This document shows, piece after piece, positions 50,949-59,241 of a stretch of DNA of 64,000 nucleotides. The DNA is from Aquibium pacificus (GTDB taxonomy: Bacteria > Pseudomonadota > Alphaproteobacteria > Rhizobiales > Rhizobiaceae), in contig NZ_JBDPGJ010000006.1 in NCBI RefSeq assembly GCF_040839445.1, positions 62,001-126,000 on the forward strand, given 5' to 3'. Made by a program: the position numbers and the translations under genes. Each line of letters opens with the position of its first letter. Position 1 is the stretch's first letter. The notes under the pieces are model-generated. The model was given only the letters and a program-made list of their open reading frames with translations, was not told the DNA's origin and did no database searches.

Positions 50949-51481
50949 GGCCCGCTCCTTCCATCGCGCGCCGCCTGGCCAAGCAGGACCGCTGGATGCT
51001 GGACATCGTCGAACTGCCAGAGCCCGATCTTTTTCTCGCGCGCGGCCTGTTCCACGACAGCGTAAGGGGCGTGGTGGGGCAGGCCGCGCGCGTCGAGGGA
51101 GGCGAAGGCAAAGCCCGAGGAGATCATCAGATTGGCGAGATCCAGACGGTCGGATCCGATCGTCGCGTAGCAGGACACGAAGGCAGTTTCGGCTGATCGC
51201 GCGATCTGTGCGCAAAGCGGCTTCGTGTCGGCGATGTAGGCGGAAAGGACGGCAAGCGATGCTTCCCCGCAATCGCGCCGGGCGCCGGTTCTATCCGTGT
51301 AGAAGGTTCCGCGCACACAGGCCTGCATGCCGAACAGGCGAAAGTGCTGGCCGCCGTCGCTCCAACTGTCGCCGCTTTCGAGCGTCACGCCAGTCCTGAG
51401 TTCAAAATAGCCGTCGGGCGGTGTGGCGACGGCTGGCACTGAGCCGAATGCCAATACCAGGAGCAGGGCAGGGGATTTCAT
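50945..51481 (-). CDS. Secreted SNase-like protein, second of a trio, active site eroded
   Basis: A 178-residue protein with a signal peptide (KSPALLLVLAFGSVPAVATP). The nuclease-fold core is recognisable as QHFRLFGMQACVRGTFYTDR, then DCGEASLAVLSAYI and a final FVSCYATIGSDRLDLANLMI with SSGFAFASL. The first arginine of the active site is kept (FRLFG), but the aspartate/glutamate positions that bind calcium and the general base are replaced (GMQACVRG). Several cysteines replace them, as in its neighbours. It probably binds rather than cleaves. ATG 51481 overlaps the upstream stop by 4 bases. Confidence 0.7.
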   Translation of the reverse strand: MKSPALLLVLAFGSVPAVATPPDGYFELRTGVTLESGDSWSDGGQHFRLFGMQACVRGTFYTDRTGARRDCGEASLAVLSAYIADTKPLCAQIARSAETAFVSCYATIGSDRLDLANLMISSGFAFASLDARGLPHHAPYAVVEQAAREKKIGLWQFDDVQHPAVLLGQAARDGRSGP

Positions 51482-52116
51482 TGTCCAGCGATCCTCGGAT
51501 CGGCCCACATGCCGTAGCCGCGGCGGCCGATCGCCTCAGCCTCCGCCAGATCGTTCCGCGCCGGCGTGCCGTCCGGCCGCTTGGCAATGCGGTGGGTGCC
51601 GAGCGAAACCAGTTGCTCCTCGAACATGTCGATCGAGTCGAGACTGCCCGGATAATTGTAGTAGCCGTAGCAGGTGGCGTCCTGAGCCTGCGCGCCCGCC
51701 TCGCTGACAAAGGCTCTGCAGTAGATGACCCGCGGTGACTGGAGGAGCGTTGCCAGACCCTGGCGAGCATAGTCGTCGCAGGACCCTGCAAAGCCCTCCT
51801 TGCGGTTGACCATGTCACCCTGGCATGGCTCGATGCCGTAGAGGTGAATTGTCAGATTGGAACCAACCCGGAAATCGGTTGCCGAAACCGCCTTGAACCC
51901 TGAGGCCGAAGCAAAGCCCTTGCGTTCCGCGACTTTGCCTTGCCCATCATAATACTCGACGACGAGCACAGTCTTGCCTGGCGCCGCCAGTGATCGGACG
52001 TAGGCTTGGTCGACCGGCTCCGCCGCATACGCCGGCAGGCACGCGCCGAGCGCAGCCAGGCAACCCGCAGCTAGTCTCATCGGCAGTCGCCTCCAGGTTG
52101 TCATCTTGCTCGACAT
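51478..52116 (-). CDS. Secreted SNase-like protein, first of a trio, active site eroded
   Basis: A 212-residue protein with a signal peptide (RRLPMRLAAGCLAALGACLP then AYAAEP). The fold is suggested by RVGSNLTIHLYGIEPCQGDM with a conserved glycine-isoleucine turn, CDDYARQGLATLLQSPRVIY and a final IGRRGYGMWADP, the usual SNase ending. The first active-site arginine is histidine (TIHLYG) and the acidic residues differ, so nuclease activity is unlikely. ATG 52116 has GGAGG upstream; earlier in-frame starts run into the virB promoter region. It is the first gene of a four-gene operon divergent from virB1. Confidence 0.7.
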   Translation of the reverse strand: MSSKMTTWRRLPMRLAAGCLAALGACLPAYAAEPVDQAYVRSLAAPGKTVLVVEYYDGQGKVAERKGFASASGFKAVSATDFRVGSNLTIHLYGIEPCQGDMVNRKEGFAGSCDDYARQGLATLLQSPRVIYCRAFVSEAGAQAQDATCYGYYNYPGSLDSIDMFEEQLVSLGTHRIAKRPDGTPARNDLAEAEAIGRRGYGMWADPRIAGQ

Positions 52117-52158
52117 TGACGTGCCTCCGTCGGGATTGCAAGAAAAATCACAATCAAA

Positions 52159-52187
52159 TTGACATTGTTTTTCGTCTCGCCTAACCA
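52159..52187 (+). promoter_or_regulatory. Candidate promoter of the virB operon
   Basis: TTGACA at 52159-52164 and TAACCA at 52182-52187 are spaced by 17 bases, 40 bases before the virB1 start. The AT-rich divergent region 52117-52226 must also contain the promoter of the SNase-like operon. Confidence 0.4.
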
Positions 52188-52226
52188 TGCCGGTATTCGT
52201 CGTTACAAGGCTTTGGATGCGGAACG

Positions 52227-53108
52227 ATGGCAACGCACACGACACTACCCTCTATCCGGCGGCTGCTAACGGCGACACTTCTCGCGAGCATATACGTGAT
52301 CGCGCCAGCCGAAGCGCCGGCATCCGAGCTATCCGCAAAGCTGGACTTGCCGCTCATTACGACCGGCCAAGATCGATCATCCGACACGGTTTCGCCATCG
52401 GCCGACGCCGTCGCTGAGGCTCGCTGGGCGAAGTCAGACGACGATTTTGTCCTGGGTGAGGGCGGCCAGATCAGTGCCCAGCCTAGGCCATCCGAGATCA
52501 CTACAGCGCCAGCTCCAAATGCGCATGGAGATGGCGAGAAGGACCATCATTTTGATATTGATACCCCAAGCAACGCCGCCGAGTGTGGTCCATCGCCAGC
52601 GACGCCTGCCGAGATCACCCAGATCGTCATCGAGGCCGCGCAACGACACAAGGTCGATGTCGGATTCGCCGTCGCGGTCGTAACGGCAGAAAGCCAGCTT
52701 GACCGGCTGCGCAACTCACCCAAGGGCGCGCGCGGACCGATGCAGCTGATGCCCGACACCGCGGAACGGTTCGGCGTCGTCGACATCTGCGATCCCGACG
52801 AGAACATCGACGGCGGTGTCCGTTACCTCCGCGAACTGAGCGATGAATTTGGCAACCCGATGCTGGTCGCTGCCGCCTACAATGCGGGCGAGGGTCGCGT
52901 GCGAGAGCACGGCGGCATTCCTCCCTTCAAGGAGACGCTGGGCTACGTCGCCGAAGTCCTCAACATCCAGATGGGTCTTCAGGGAACCGGTTCTACCGCG
53001 CGCGAACGCGATGCCTCGGCCGATGGTTCGCAGAGTCCTTCCAAAGTCAGTGGGGTGATTACTTCCCGCGAGCGCCGCCAGTGGGTCGGCGGTGTCATGC
53101 ATTTCTAG
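52227..53108 (+). CDS. virB1: VirB1-type lytic transglycosylase
   Basis: A 293-residue protein with an N-terminal signal-like helix (LLTATLLASIYVIAPAEAPA), a proline/aspartate-rich linker, and a lysozyme-like SLT domain. The catalytic glutamate is in VAVVTAESQLDRL, followed by GARGPMQLMPDTAERFGVVD, GGVRYLRELSDEFGNPMLVA and AAYNAGEGRV. It opens the peptidoglycan for the secretion channel. It is the first gene of the virB operon. The C-terminal 50 residues are serine/arginine-rich and unconserved. Confidence 0.88.
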   Translation: MATHTTLPSIRRLLTATLLASIYVIAPAEAPASELSAKLDLPLITTGQDRSSDTVSPSADAVAEARWAKSDDDFVLGEGGQISAQPRPSEITTAPAPNAHGDGEKDHHFDIDTPSNAAECGPSPATPAEITQIVIEAAQRHKVDVGFAVAVVTAESQLDRLRNSPKGARGPMQLMPDTAERFGVVDICDPDENIDGGVRYLRELSDEFGNPMLVAAAYNAGEGRVREHGGIPPFKETLGYVAEVLNIQMGLQGTGSTARERDASADGSQSPSKVSGVITSRERRQWVGGVMHF

Positions 53109-53120
53109 CCGGAGGCCACC

Positions 53121-53456
53121 ATGAACGAATTCTCGCACTCGCCCGCTGTACGCCCCGTGAAACAGCCGATCGCATTTGGCGCGATCCTGTTCATCTGCCT
53201 GGTTCTCGCTGAGCCCGCCCTTGCCCAGTCTTCCGGGGCGTTCGCGCCGCTCGAGACCGCGGTCCAGATGATCGTGGACTTCATCACGGGGCCGTTCGGC
53301 CGACTGCTCGCCATCATCGCAGTCATCGCGCTCGGTTTTCTCGCCTTCGCCGGCCGGCTGTCCTGGTTCACCGCCGGCGCGGTCGTGCTCGGCATCGGAC
53401 TGGTTTTCGGCGCGCCGGCGATCGTCGATGAGATGATCGCGGCGGTGGGGAACTGA
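53121..53456 (+). CDS. virB2: VirB2-type major pilin
   Basis: A 111-residue protein with a long leader ending near FICLVLAEPALAQS, a signal-peptidase-like AxA site, and a mature part of two hydrophobic helices (MIVDFITGPFGRLLAIIAVI, WFTAGAVVLGIGLVFGAPAI) separated by a short polar loop. This is the VirB2/TrbC pilin layout. The mature pilin of about 73 residues would form the T-pilus. It starts 12 bases after virB1 and precedes virB3 by 3 bases. Confidence 0.88.
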   Translation: MNEFSHSPAVRPVKQPIAFGAILFICLVLAEPALAQSSGAFAPLETAVQMIVDFITGPFGRLLAIIAVIALGFLAFAGRLSWFTAGAVVLGIGLVFGAPAIVDEMIAAVGN

Positions 53457-53459
53457 GCG

Positions 53460-53759
53460 ATGGTCGAGTTCACCGACGAAAAACCCCAGCTGACGCCGCT
53501 GGTGATTGGCCTGACACGGCCCCCGATGATGTGGGGCATTCCGCTAAACGCCTTCTACATCATCGTCGGCTTCACGCTGATCGCCTTCCTAGTGAGCACA
53601 AGCTTCTGGTCGGCGTTGATCGCGCCGCTGATCTATCTCGCGCTTTTTGCGCTCTGCAGCCGCGACATCCGTATCCTCGACCTTGCTCAGGTGGTCGGCC
53701 GGCGAACGCCGCGCACGCCAAACCGGCTGTTCTGGCGCACCAACTCCTACGGGCCATGA
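53460..53759 (+). CDS. virB3: VirB3 inner-membrane protein
   Basis: A 99-residue protein with the VirB3/TrbD pattern. A short cytoplasmic N terminus with LTPLVIGLTRPPMMWGIPLN is followed by one or two membrane segments (FYIIVGFTLIAFLVSTSFWS, ALIAPLIYLALFAL) and CSRDIRILDLAQVVGRRTPR then TPNRLFW. It docks to VirB4 in the inner-membrane complex. The virB4 start overlaps its stop (ATGA). Confidence 0.9.
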   Translation: MVEFTDEKPQLTPLVIGLTRPPMMWGIPLNAFYIIVGFTLIAFLVSTSFWSALIAPLIYLALFALCSRDIRILDLAQVVGRRTPRTPNRLFWRTNSYGP

Positions 53760-56176
53760 CCATGCTGAACGTCGTCGTCGAAGAGCTGGGGTTTGGCCGC
53801 GAGCAGCGCCGCGAGCGCGGCATGTCGACCCATATTCCCTACCTGCGGCATGTCGCCGACACCGTCATCGGTCTCGAAAGCGGTGCGATCCTGTCGGTGA
53901 TCAAGCTGGACGGCTTGTTCTTCCAGACGGAGGACCAGGCCGAGCTCAATATGCGCGCTGCCGTCCAGAACACGATGGTCCGCGCGCTTGGATCGAGCCG
54001 CTTTTCGCTTTGGTCGACGGTGATCCGCAAGGAGGTCAGGCCTTCGATCGGCGGCGCCTATTCGGATCCGCTCTGCGACCTGTTGAACACGCGCTACATG
54101 GCGTCACTGCGCGACAAGCGCATGTTCACCAACGAACTCTATTTGACGATCGTTCGCTCGGGCATGCGCGGCGCGCTGGGAGCGGCCGAGATGTTTTCCC
54201 GGCTGATCGATCGCTCCTCCGGCACCGAGATCCAGCAACAGCGAGTGCACGAACGGATCAACGAGCTCGAGGAGGTCGTCGGCAACATCACGCGCGAGCT
54301 GCAGAAGTACGGCGCGCGGCCGCTGGGCATCGTCCACAGGGACGGCCAACCCTATTCCGAACCTTGCGCCTTCTTCAACACGATCCTCACATGCGGCATT
54401 TCTCGGGAGATGCGTCTGCCGCGCATGGGTATCCGCAGCTATGTGGCCACCTCTCGACTGCACTTCTCCAAGCGGACATTGCAGGCGCAGGGACCGGTCG
54501 AAACCGAGAACCGTTTCGGCGCAATGCTGTCGATCAAGGAATATCCGCCCTTCTCGGGACCCGGGATGCTCGACGGGCTCCTGCAGATGAACCACGAGTT
54601 CATCTGCACGCAGTCGTTCACGCTCGCCGACAAGCCGATCGCGCAGGAGCGGATCTCCCGCCTGCAGCGCCAGATTCGCGCATCGGATGAATCGGGCAGC
54701 ACGGTTGAGACGGATATCGACTTCGCGCTCAACAGCCTGCTCAATCAGGAGGCTGTGTTTGGCTACCACCATTTCAGCCTTCTGTGCCTGTCGCGCGACC
54801 TTGCCGGTCTGGACAAGGCCGTCGCAGAGCTCGGTTCCTGTCTCACCGACATGAACATCAACTGGCTGCGCGAAGACCTCAACATGGAGGCCTCTTTTTG
54901 GGCGCAGCTTCCGGGCAACCACCCCTACATCGCGCGCTCCTGCATGCTGTCGAGCGCGAACTTTTCCGGGTTTTCGTCGCTGCACAATTTTGCGACAGGC
55001 AAGGCTTTGGATGTCCACTGGGGTCTGCCGATCTCGATCCTCGAGACGACGTCGCAGACGCCATATTGGTTCAATTTCCACCAGCGCGATATCGGCCATT
55101 TTCTCGTGACCGGCCCGACCGGTTCGGGAAAGACCGTGGCGCTCACCTTCCTGCTTGCACAGGCTTTCCGGATTTCACCGGAGCCGCGCGCCGTATTCTT
55201 CGACAAGGACCGCGGCGCCGAGATCTTCATCCGCGCGGTCGGCGGCGAGTACGAGGTGCTGCAGCCAGGCGTCTCCACCGGCTTCAATCCGCTGCAGATG
55301 GAGAACACCGCGGCAAACCGCGAATTCCTTCACCGCCTACTCAAGGCCATGCTCGACCCTGCGGATGGCACCGGATTCTCACAGGAAGAAGAGGACACGC
55401 TGGAGCGGGCGATTGGCCGAATTTGCCAGGAGCCGGTCGAGCAACGCACGCTCGCCAATCTGTCCGGTCTGCTGATGGGCAGGGCGCGATCCGACGCCAA
55501 CGATCTCCAGTCGCGTCTACGCCCCTGGTTCGAGGGCGAGAAGGCCTGGCTCTTCAACGCACCAAGCGACGCGCTGTCCTTCTCCGGTCGCCGGATCTTC
55601 GGCTTTGACATGACGCACATCCTCGACAACCAGGATGTGCGCACGCCGGCGCTGATGTACCTTTATCACCGGTTGGACGAGCTGCTCACCGGCGAACCGG
55701 TCCTCATCTTCATGGACGAGGGCTGGAAGCTTTTGCAGGACCCAGTCTTTTCCAACTACATCGTCGACAAGATGAAGACGATCCGCAAGCTCAACGGTAT
55801 CGTTGGGTTTGGGACTCAGTCGGCGGCCGATATCGCACGCTCGCCGCAGTCGCACACGCTGATCGAGCAGTCCGCGACCAATCTGCATTTCCCCAATCCG
55901 CGCGCGGACGAGGAGAGCTACATCCGGCGCTTCGGACTGACGGCAAAGGAATACTCTTTCATCCGCAATACGCCGCCGGAGCGGCGGACCTTCCTGATCA
56001 AGCACGGCAACGATTCCGTCATCGCCCGGCTCGATCTCTCCTCCATGCCGGATCTCGTGCGGGTGATGTCCGGACGCAAGGAGACGATCGAGCAGTGCGC
56101 AGCGTTGCGCGCGCGGCTTGGCGACGAACCAAAGAACTGGTTGCCCGAATTCTGCGGTTGGGAGCGTGCAGCATGA
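53756..56176 (+). CDS. virB4: VirB4 ATPase
   Basis: An 806-residue ATPase, the largest component of the secretion system. The N-terminal half carries the CagE/TrbE-like region (HIPYLRHVADTVIGLESGAI). The C-terminal half has Walker A FLVTGPTGSGKTVALTFLLA near residue 455, Walker B EPVLIFMDEGWKLLQDPVFS near 650 and the following GFGTQSAADIARSPQSHTLI. It energises pilus assembly and substrate transfer. ATG 53756 overlaps the virB3 stop; the open frame running back to 53531 is a shadow of virB3. The stop overlaps the next gene by 4 bases. Confidence 0.95.
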   Translation: MTMLNVVVEELGFGREQRRERGMSTHIPYLRHVADTVIGLESGAILSVIKLDGLFFQTEDQAELNMRAAVQNTMVRALGSSRFSLWSTVIRKEVRPSIGGAYSDPLCDLLNTRYMASLRDKRMFTNELYLTIVRSGMRGALGAAEMFSRLIDRSSGTEIQQQRVHERINELEEVVGNITRELQKYGARPLGIVHRDGQPYSEPCAFFNTILTCGISREMRLPRMGIRSYVATSRLHFSKRTLQAQGPVETENRFGAMLSIKEYPPFSGPGMLDGLLQMNHEFICTQSFTLADKPIAQERISRLQRQIRASDESGSTVETDIDFALNSLLNQEAVFGYHHFSLLCLSRDLAGLDKAVAELGSCLTDMNINWLREDLNMEASFWAQLPGNHPYIARSCMLSSANFSGFSSLHNFATGKALDVHWGLPISILETTSQTPYWFNFHQRDIGHFLVTGPTGSGKTVALTFLLAQAFRISPEPRAVFFDKDRGAEIFIRAVGGEYEVLQPGVSTGFNPLQMENTAANREFLHRLLKAMLDPADGTGFSQEEEDTLERAIGRICQEPVEQRTLANLSGLLMGRARSDANDLQSRLRPWFEGEKAWLFNAPSDALSFSGRRIFGFDMTHILDNQDVRTPALMYLYHRLDELLTGEPVLIFMDEGWKLLQDPVFSNYIVDKMKTIRKLNGIVGFGTQSAADIARSPQSHTLIEQSATNLHFPNPRADEESYIRRFGLTAKEYSFIRNTPPERRTFLIKHGNDSVIARLDLSSMPDLVRVMSGRKETIEQCAALRARLGDEPKNWLPEFCGWERAA

Positions 56177-57246
56177 CCAGGCGATATTTCCTCTCGCTGG
56201 CCTTTCTGCCGGCTTTCGCTGCGTCACCGGCTTTCGCCGACATCCCGACCATCGACGGGACGGTCCTCGACGAACGCGAGGATCGAGACCGAAAAACCGG
56301 CGAGATCGAAACGGTCGACGAGGAGCGCTATGTCAACAACCAGAGCGTGACATGCTCGATGTACCGGCCCGGCCGCAAGGATGACCCGGTCGCCGCGGCA
56401 AACGCCAATCCGGCAATAGCCGGCCTCGTCCGCAGGATCGCGCGAGAGGAAGGCGTCGACGAGAACCAGTTCCTGGCGCTTGTCTATCAGGAGAGCCGCT
56501 TCAACCCTTGCGCCAAATCTCCGGCGGGCGCGATCGGGCTCGCGCAGCTGATGCCGGGGACGGCAGGCGACCTCGGCGTCGATCCCTACAATATCGAGCA
56601 GAACCTGCGAGGTGGCGCGCGCTACTACAAGCAGCAGCTCCGAAAGTATAACGGCAATGTCTCCCTGGCGCTTGCGGCATACAATGCCGGTGCGGGCAAC
56701 GTGAACAAATATGGCGGAATTCCGCCGTTCAAGGAAACGCAAGGCTATGTCGCCAACATAACCCAAAAATGGCTCCCGGCCTTCGGCGGCTCCGACAAGT
56801 CTGGCATTCCGCTGAACTATGGCGGTGGCGGCGCCTATGAGAGCGCCCGAACCAGCACCATGAACGCTATGGGCCTGACCGCGGCGATCGGAGAGGGCTC
56901 CGGCGACGTTGTCTCCTGGCTCACGCAACTCGGTGGGATGGGGTCGGGCACCATCCAGGATAGCTGGGATCACAATTCCGGGGTGCGCAACGCCAACATC
57001 GAGCTCGTGAACCGGATGCTCCTGCTTGGCACGGCCTTCGCTGACCTCGCCAATTCGAGCAATGCGATCACGCTTGGCGAGATCTCCGGCGCCAACCGTT
57101 CGACCCGCTACGATGGGAACAACAATGACGATCGGCCGGTCGCCGGCTTCTGCGACGAGCGGGAAAGGTTCGTCTGGGATGCCGAAGCCAAGGCTTGCGC
57201 CATGCGCATCGATGCTCAGGCGGAGCTGCTTCTCGAGACACAATGA
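56173..57246 (+). CDS. Second lytic transglycosylase of the type IV secretion operon
   Basis: A 357-residue protein with a signal peptide (RRYFLSLAFLPAFAASPAFA) and a complete SLT domain: LALVYQESRFNPCAKSPAGA with the catalytic glutamate, IGLAQLMPGTAGDLGVDPYN, NVSLALAAYNAGAGNVNKYG. A further 150-residue C-terminal region contains NAMGLTAAIGEGSGDVVSWL and ends in a small cysteine-containing segment. A signal peptide followed by DIPTIDG resembles the mature start of the next gene's product. It is unusual to have a second VirB1-like enzyme inside a virB operon. It overlaps virB4 by 4 bases and precedes virB5. Confidence 0.87.
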   Translation: MTRRYFLSLAFLPAFAASPAFADIPTIDGTVLDEREDRDRKTGEIETVDEERYVNNQSVTCSMYRPGRKDDPVAAANANPAIAGLVRRIAREEGVDENQFLALVYQESRFNPCAKSPAGAIGLAQLMPGTAGDLGVDPYNIEQNLRGGARYYKQQLRKYNGNVSLALAAYNAGAGNVNKYGGIPPFKETQGYVANITQKWLPAFGGSDKSGIPLNYGGGGAYESARTSTMNAMGLTAAIGEGSGDVVSWLTQLGGMGSGTIQDSWDHNSGVRNANIELVNRMLLLGTAFADLANSSNAITLGEISGANRSTRYDGNNNDDRPVAGFCDERERFVWDAEAKACAMRIDAQAELLLETQ

Positions 57247-57257
57247 TGGAGATCGAC

Positions 57258-57956
57258 ATGAAACGAAAATTGGCAATGCTGGCGATCATCGGTGCGGGTA
57301 TCGCGCCAGCCGCGGCCGACATCCCGGTCATCGACAAAACCAACTATGCAGTGGCGCGTGACACCGCTGAGAAGACCGGCAAGATCCTCGACACCAACAA
57401 GGAGATCCTCACCACCGTTGAGGATACCCTGAAGGCCGTGACCGGCGACCGCGGCGGCGATGCAGGTCCGCTGAAGGATATCGCGATCAGCAACGGTTTT
57501 AGCGTCTCGTCGATGCCTTCCTTCGACAGCATTTTGAAGGGCGGGATCGCCGACTTTGGCTCGCTCGATCCCAAGGTGGTGGAAGCCGCCACGCTCTTCA
57601 TCAATGGTCTTCAGCTAGTGCGATCGTTGTCCGGGAAAAGCGACAGCTCGCTTGCCAGCGACAAATCCTATGAGGAACTGATGAAGACGGTCATGGGCGT
57701 CTCGGCGCTGATCACGGGATCTCAAGCTGCGGTCGAAACGCGTCGCTCCGCCCTCGAAACCGCTGGCGGCGAGATCGGTAAGGCCGAAGATATCAAAGGC
57801 TCGATCGACCAGAACACGCAGCTTCAGGTGCAGACCGGTCTCACGCTCAACGAGATGATCGGCGTGTTGAACGCCGGCGTGCAATCGCTGCATGCGGAGA
57901 ACCAGCGCAAGCTCACCGACATGTCGAATACCAAAAAAGCACTGCGGTACGAATGA
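57258..57956 (+). CDS. virB5: VirB5-type minor pilus protein
   Basis: A 232-residue protein with a signal peptide (KRKLAMLAIIGAGIAPAAAD). A mature, mainly helical part follows (DKTNYAVARDTAEKTGKILD, LQVQTGLTLNEMIGVLNAGV) ending in a helix with NTKKALRYE. The helical, glutamine/asparagine-rich layout and position between virB4 and virB6 fit VirB5/TrbJ, which caps the pilus. Identity among VirB5 proteins is low, so the assignment rests partly on context. ATG 57258 has GGAG upstream; ATG 57243 is another possibility. It overlaps the following small gene by 4 bases. Confidence 0.75.
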   Translation: MKRKLAMLAIIGAGIAPAAADIPVIDKTNYAVARDTAEKTGKILDTNKEILTTVEDTLKAVTGDRGGDAGPLKDIAISNGFSVSSMPSFDSILKGGIADFGSLDPKVVEAATLFINGLQLVRSLSGKSDSSLASDKSYEELMKTVMGVSALITGSQAAVETRRSALETAGGEIGKAEDIKGSIDQNTQLQVQTGLTLNEMIGVLNAGVQSLHAENQRKLTDMSNTKKALRYE

Positions 57957-58177
57957 GAATCCATCGATGCGCCGCGACCGTCCTCGCATTCGCCTTGGCC
58001 GTTCTTGCCAGCGGGTGCGGCACGCCGCGCGAGAAGACCGCGCCGTGCAAGCGGCCTGCCAATCTGTCGAACTACGCCAGCCTCGCAGGCGAATGCGGAC
58101 CGATGATGTCGGTCAATGCGGACAGGGCGGCGGCATTGGCTGCGATCCAGAACCTCGCGGCCGGCGACGAAGAATAG
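57953..58177 (+). CDS. VirB7-like small lipoprotein
   Basis: A 74-residue protein with a lipoprotein signal peptide (AATVLAFALAVLASGCGTPR), where LASGC is a good lipobox with modification at the cysteine. The mature part is only about 55 residues, with CKRPANLSNYASLAGECGPM containing two more cysteines and a helical tail. VirB7 and related entry-exclusion lipoproteins (EexN/TrbK type) are of this size; its place before virB6 fits both. It overlaps virB5 by 4 bases and is followed by virB6 after 9 bases. Confidence 0.62.
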   Translation: MRIHRCAATVLAFALAVLASGCGTPREKTAPCKRPANLSNYASLAGECGPMMSVNADRAAALAAIQNLAAGDEE

Positions 58178-58186
58178 GGCAGGGCA

Positions 58187-59197
58187 GTGGACGACTTCAT
58201 TGGCGAACTGCTGGATCGGATCGACGCTTCGGGACAAAATTTCTCCCAAAGCGCCTACGAGACTCTCAGCCAAGATCTCGAGCCGCTGCTGCGCTTGCTC
58301 TTCATCATGGCCGTCCTGTTCTACGGCATACAGCTCTTTCTCGGAACGTCGCGTCTGAGCGTTGCCGAGATCATCGGAAGGCTGGTGCGCGTCTTCGTGA
58401 TCCTTATTCTGGTCGGCACATGGTCGAACTTCAACGACCTCGTCTATGACTGGCTGACGACGGTCCCGGAGGCGGCCGGCCGCGCCATTCTGGCGGCATC
58501 CGGCACCGGAGTCACCGAACCCACCAATGGGCTATCGCAGATCTGGAAGACGGCGAACACTGCCGCCGCAGCCTTTTCGGAGCAGGCCGGCTATCTGTCC
58601 GTGCTGCCGGCGTTGATCGGCATGATCATCATGGTCTTCGCCGGGTTGTTCGTCGCCATCGCACTCGGCATTCTCGTGCTTGCCAAGGTCGTGCTGTGGG
58701 TGTTGCTCGGCACCGCGCCTATCTTCATCGCCTGCTTCTTCTTCGATGCGACACGCAGCTATGCGATGGGGTGGCTGAACCAGTCTCTGCTCTACGCGAT
58801 CATTCCCTTGTTCGTTTATGTAATCGCCGCGTTCCTGATCGCGGCGATGGAACCAGAACTAACCGCCATCGACAGCATCTCAGGCGATCGCGAGTTGAAG
58901 CTTAGCGATTTCGCTGCCTTCATCATGCTTTGTCTCGCCGGCAGTTTCGTTCTTCTGCAGGTGCAATCCCTCGCCCAGGGCATAGCTGGCGGTCTGGCCA
59001 CGCCAGTCGGTCCGCGCTCACGGCAGATGACCGGCCGGAGCATTTTCTGGGGCCGGGAGGTGATCGGCCAATCAGCACGACAGACCCAGGCTGCGGTCCA
59101 CCGGGTCCAGGCACGACTTCACTCACCACGGCAGGACGGCGCAGGCGCCTCCATGCAGCGTGCGATCACATCCAACGGAACGCCACGGCAAAAATGA
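58187..59197 (+). CDS. virB6: VirB6 polytopic inner-membrane channel protein
   Basis: A 336-residue membrane protein with about six hydrophobic segments. Examples are LLRLLFIMAVLFYGIQLFLG, VLPALIGMIIMVFAGLFVAI and the strongly hydrophobic VVLWVLLGTAPIFIACFFFD, in the TrbL/VirB6 pattern including the conserved tryptophan-containing segment. The C-terminal 80 residues are polar and basic. It forms part of the inner-membrane pore. GTG 58187 is the likely start. The 44 bases to virB8 contain no gene. Confidence 0.88.
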   Translation: MDDFIGELLDRIDASGQNFSQSAYETLSQDLEPLLRLLFIMAVLFYGIQLFLGTSRLSVAEIIGRLVRVFVILILVGTWSNFNDLVYDWLTTVPEAAGRAILAASGTGVTEPTNGLSQIWKTANTAAAAFSEQAGYLSVLPALIGMIIMVFAGLFVAIALGILVLAKVVLWVLLGTAPIFIACFFFDATRSYAMGWLNQSLLYAIIPLFVYVIAAFLIAAMEPELTAIDSISGDRELKLSDFAAFIMLCLAGSFVLLQVQSLAQGIAGGLATPVGPRSRQMTGRSIFWGREVIGQSARQTQAAVHRVQARLHSPRQDGAGASMQRAITSNGTPRQK

Positions 59198-59241
59198 CGG
59201 CAAGCCGATGTTGGATCTTGAACGACAGGAAATGAGCAGGG

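Noticed and set aside
50949..51272. N-terminal extension of the third SNase-like gene
   Set aside because: It overlaps the preceding gene completely; the signal peptide begins at GTG 50948, which overlaps the previous stop.
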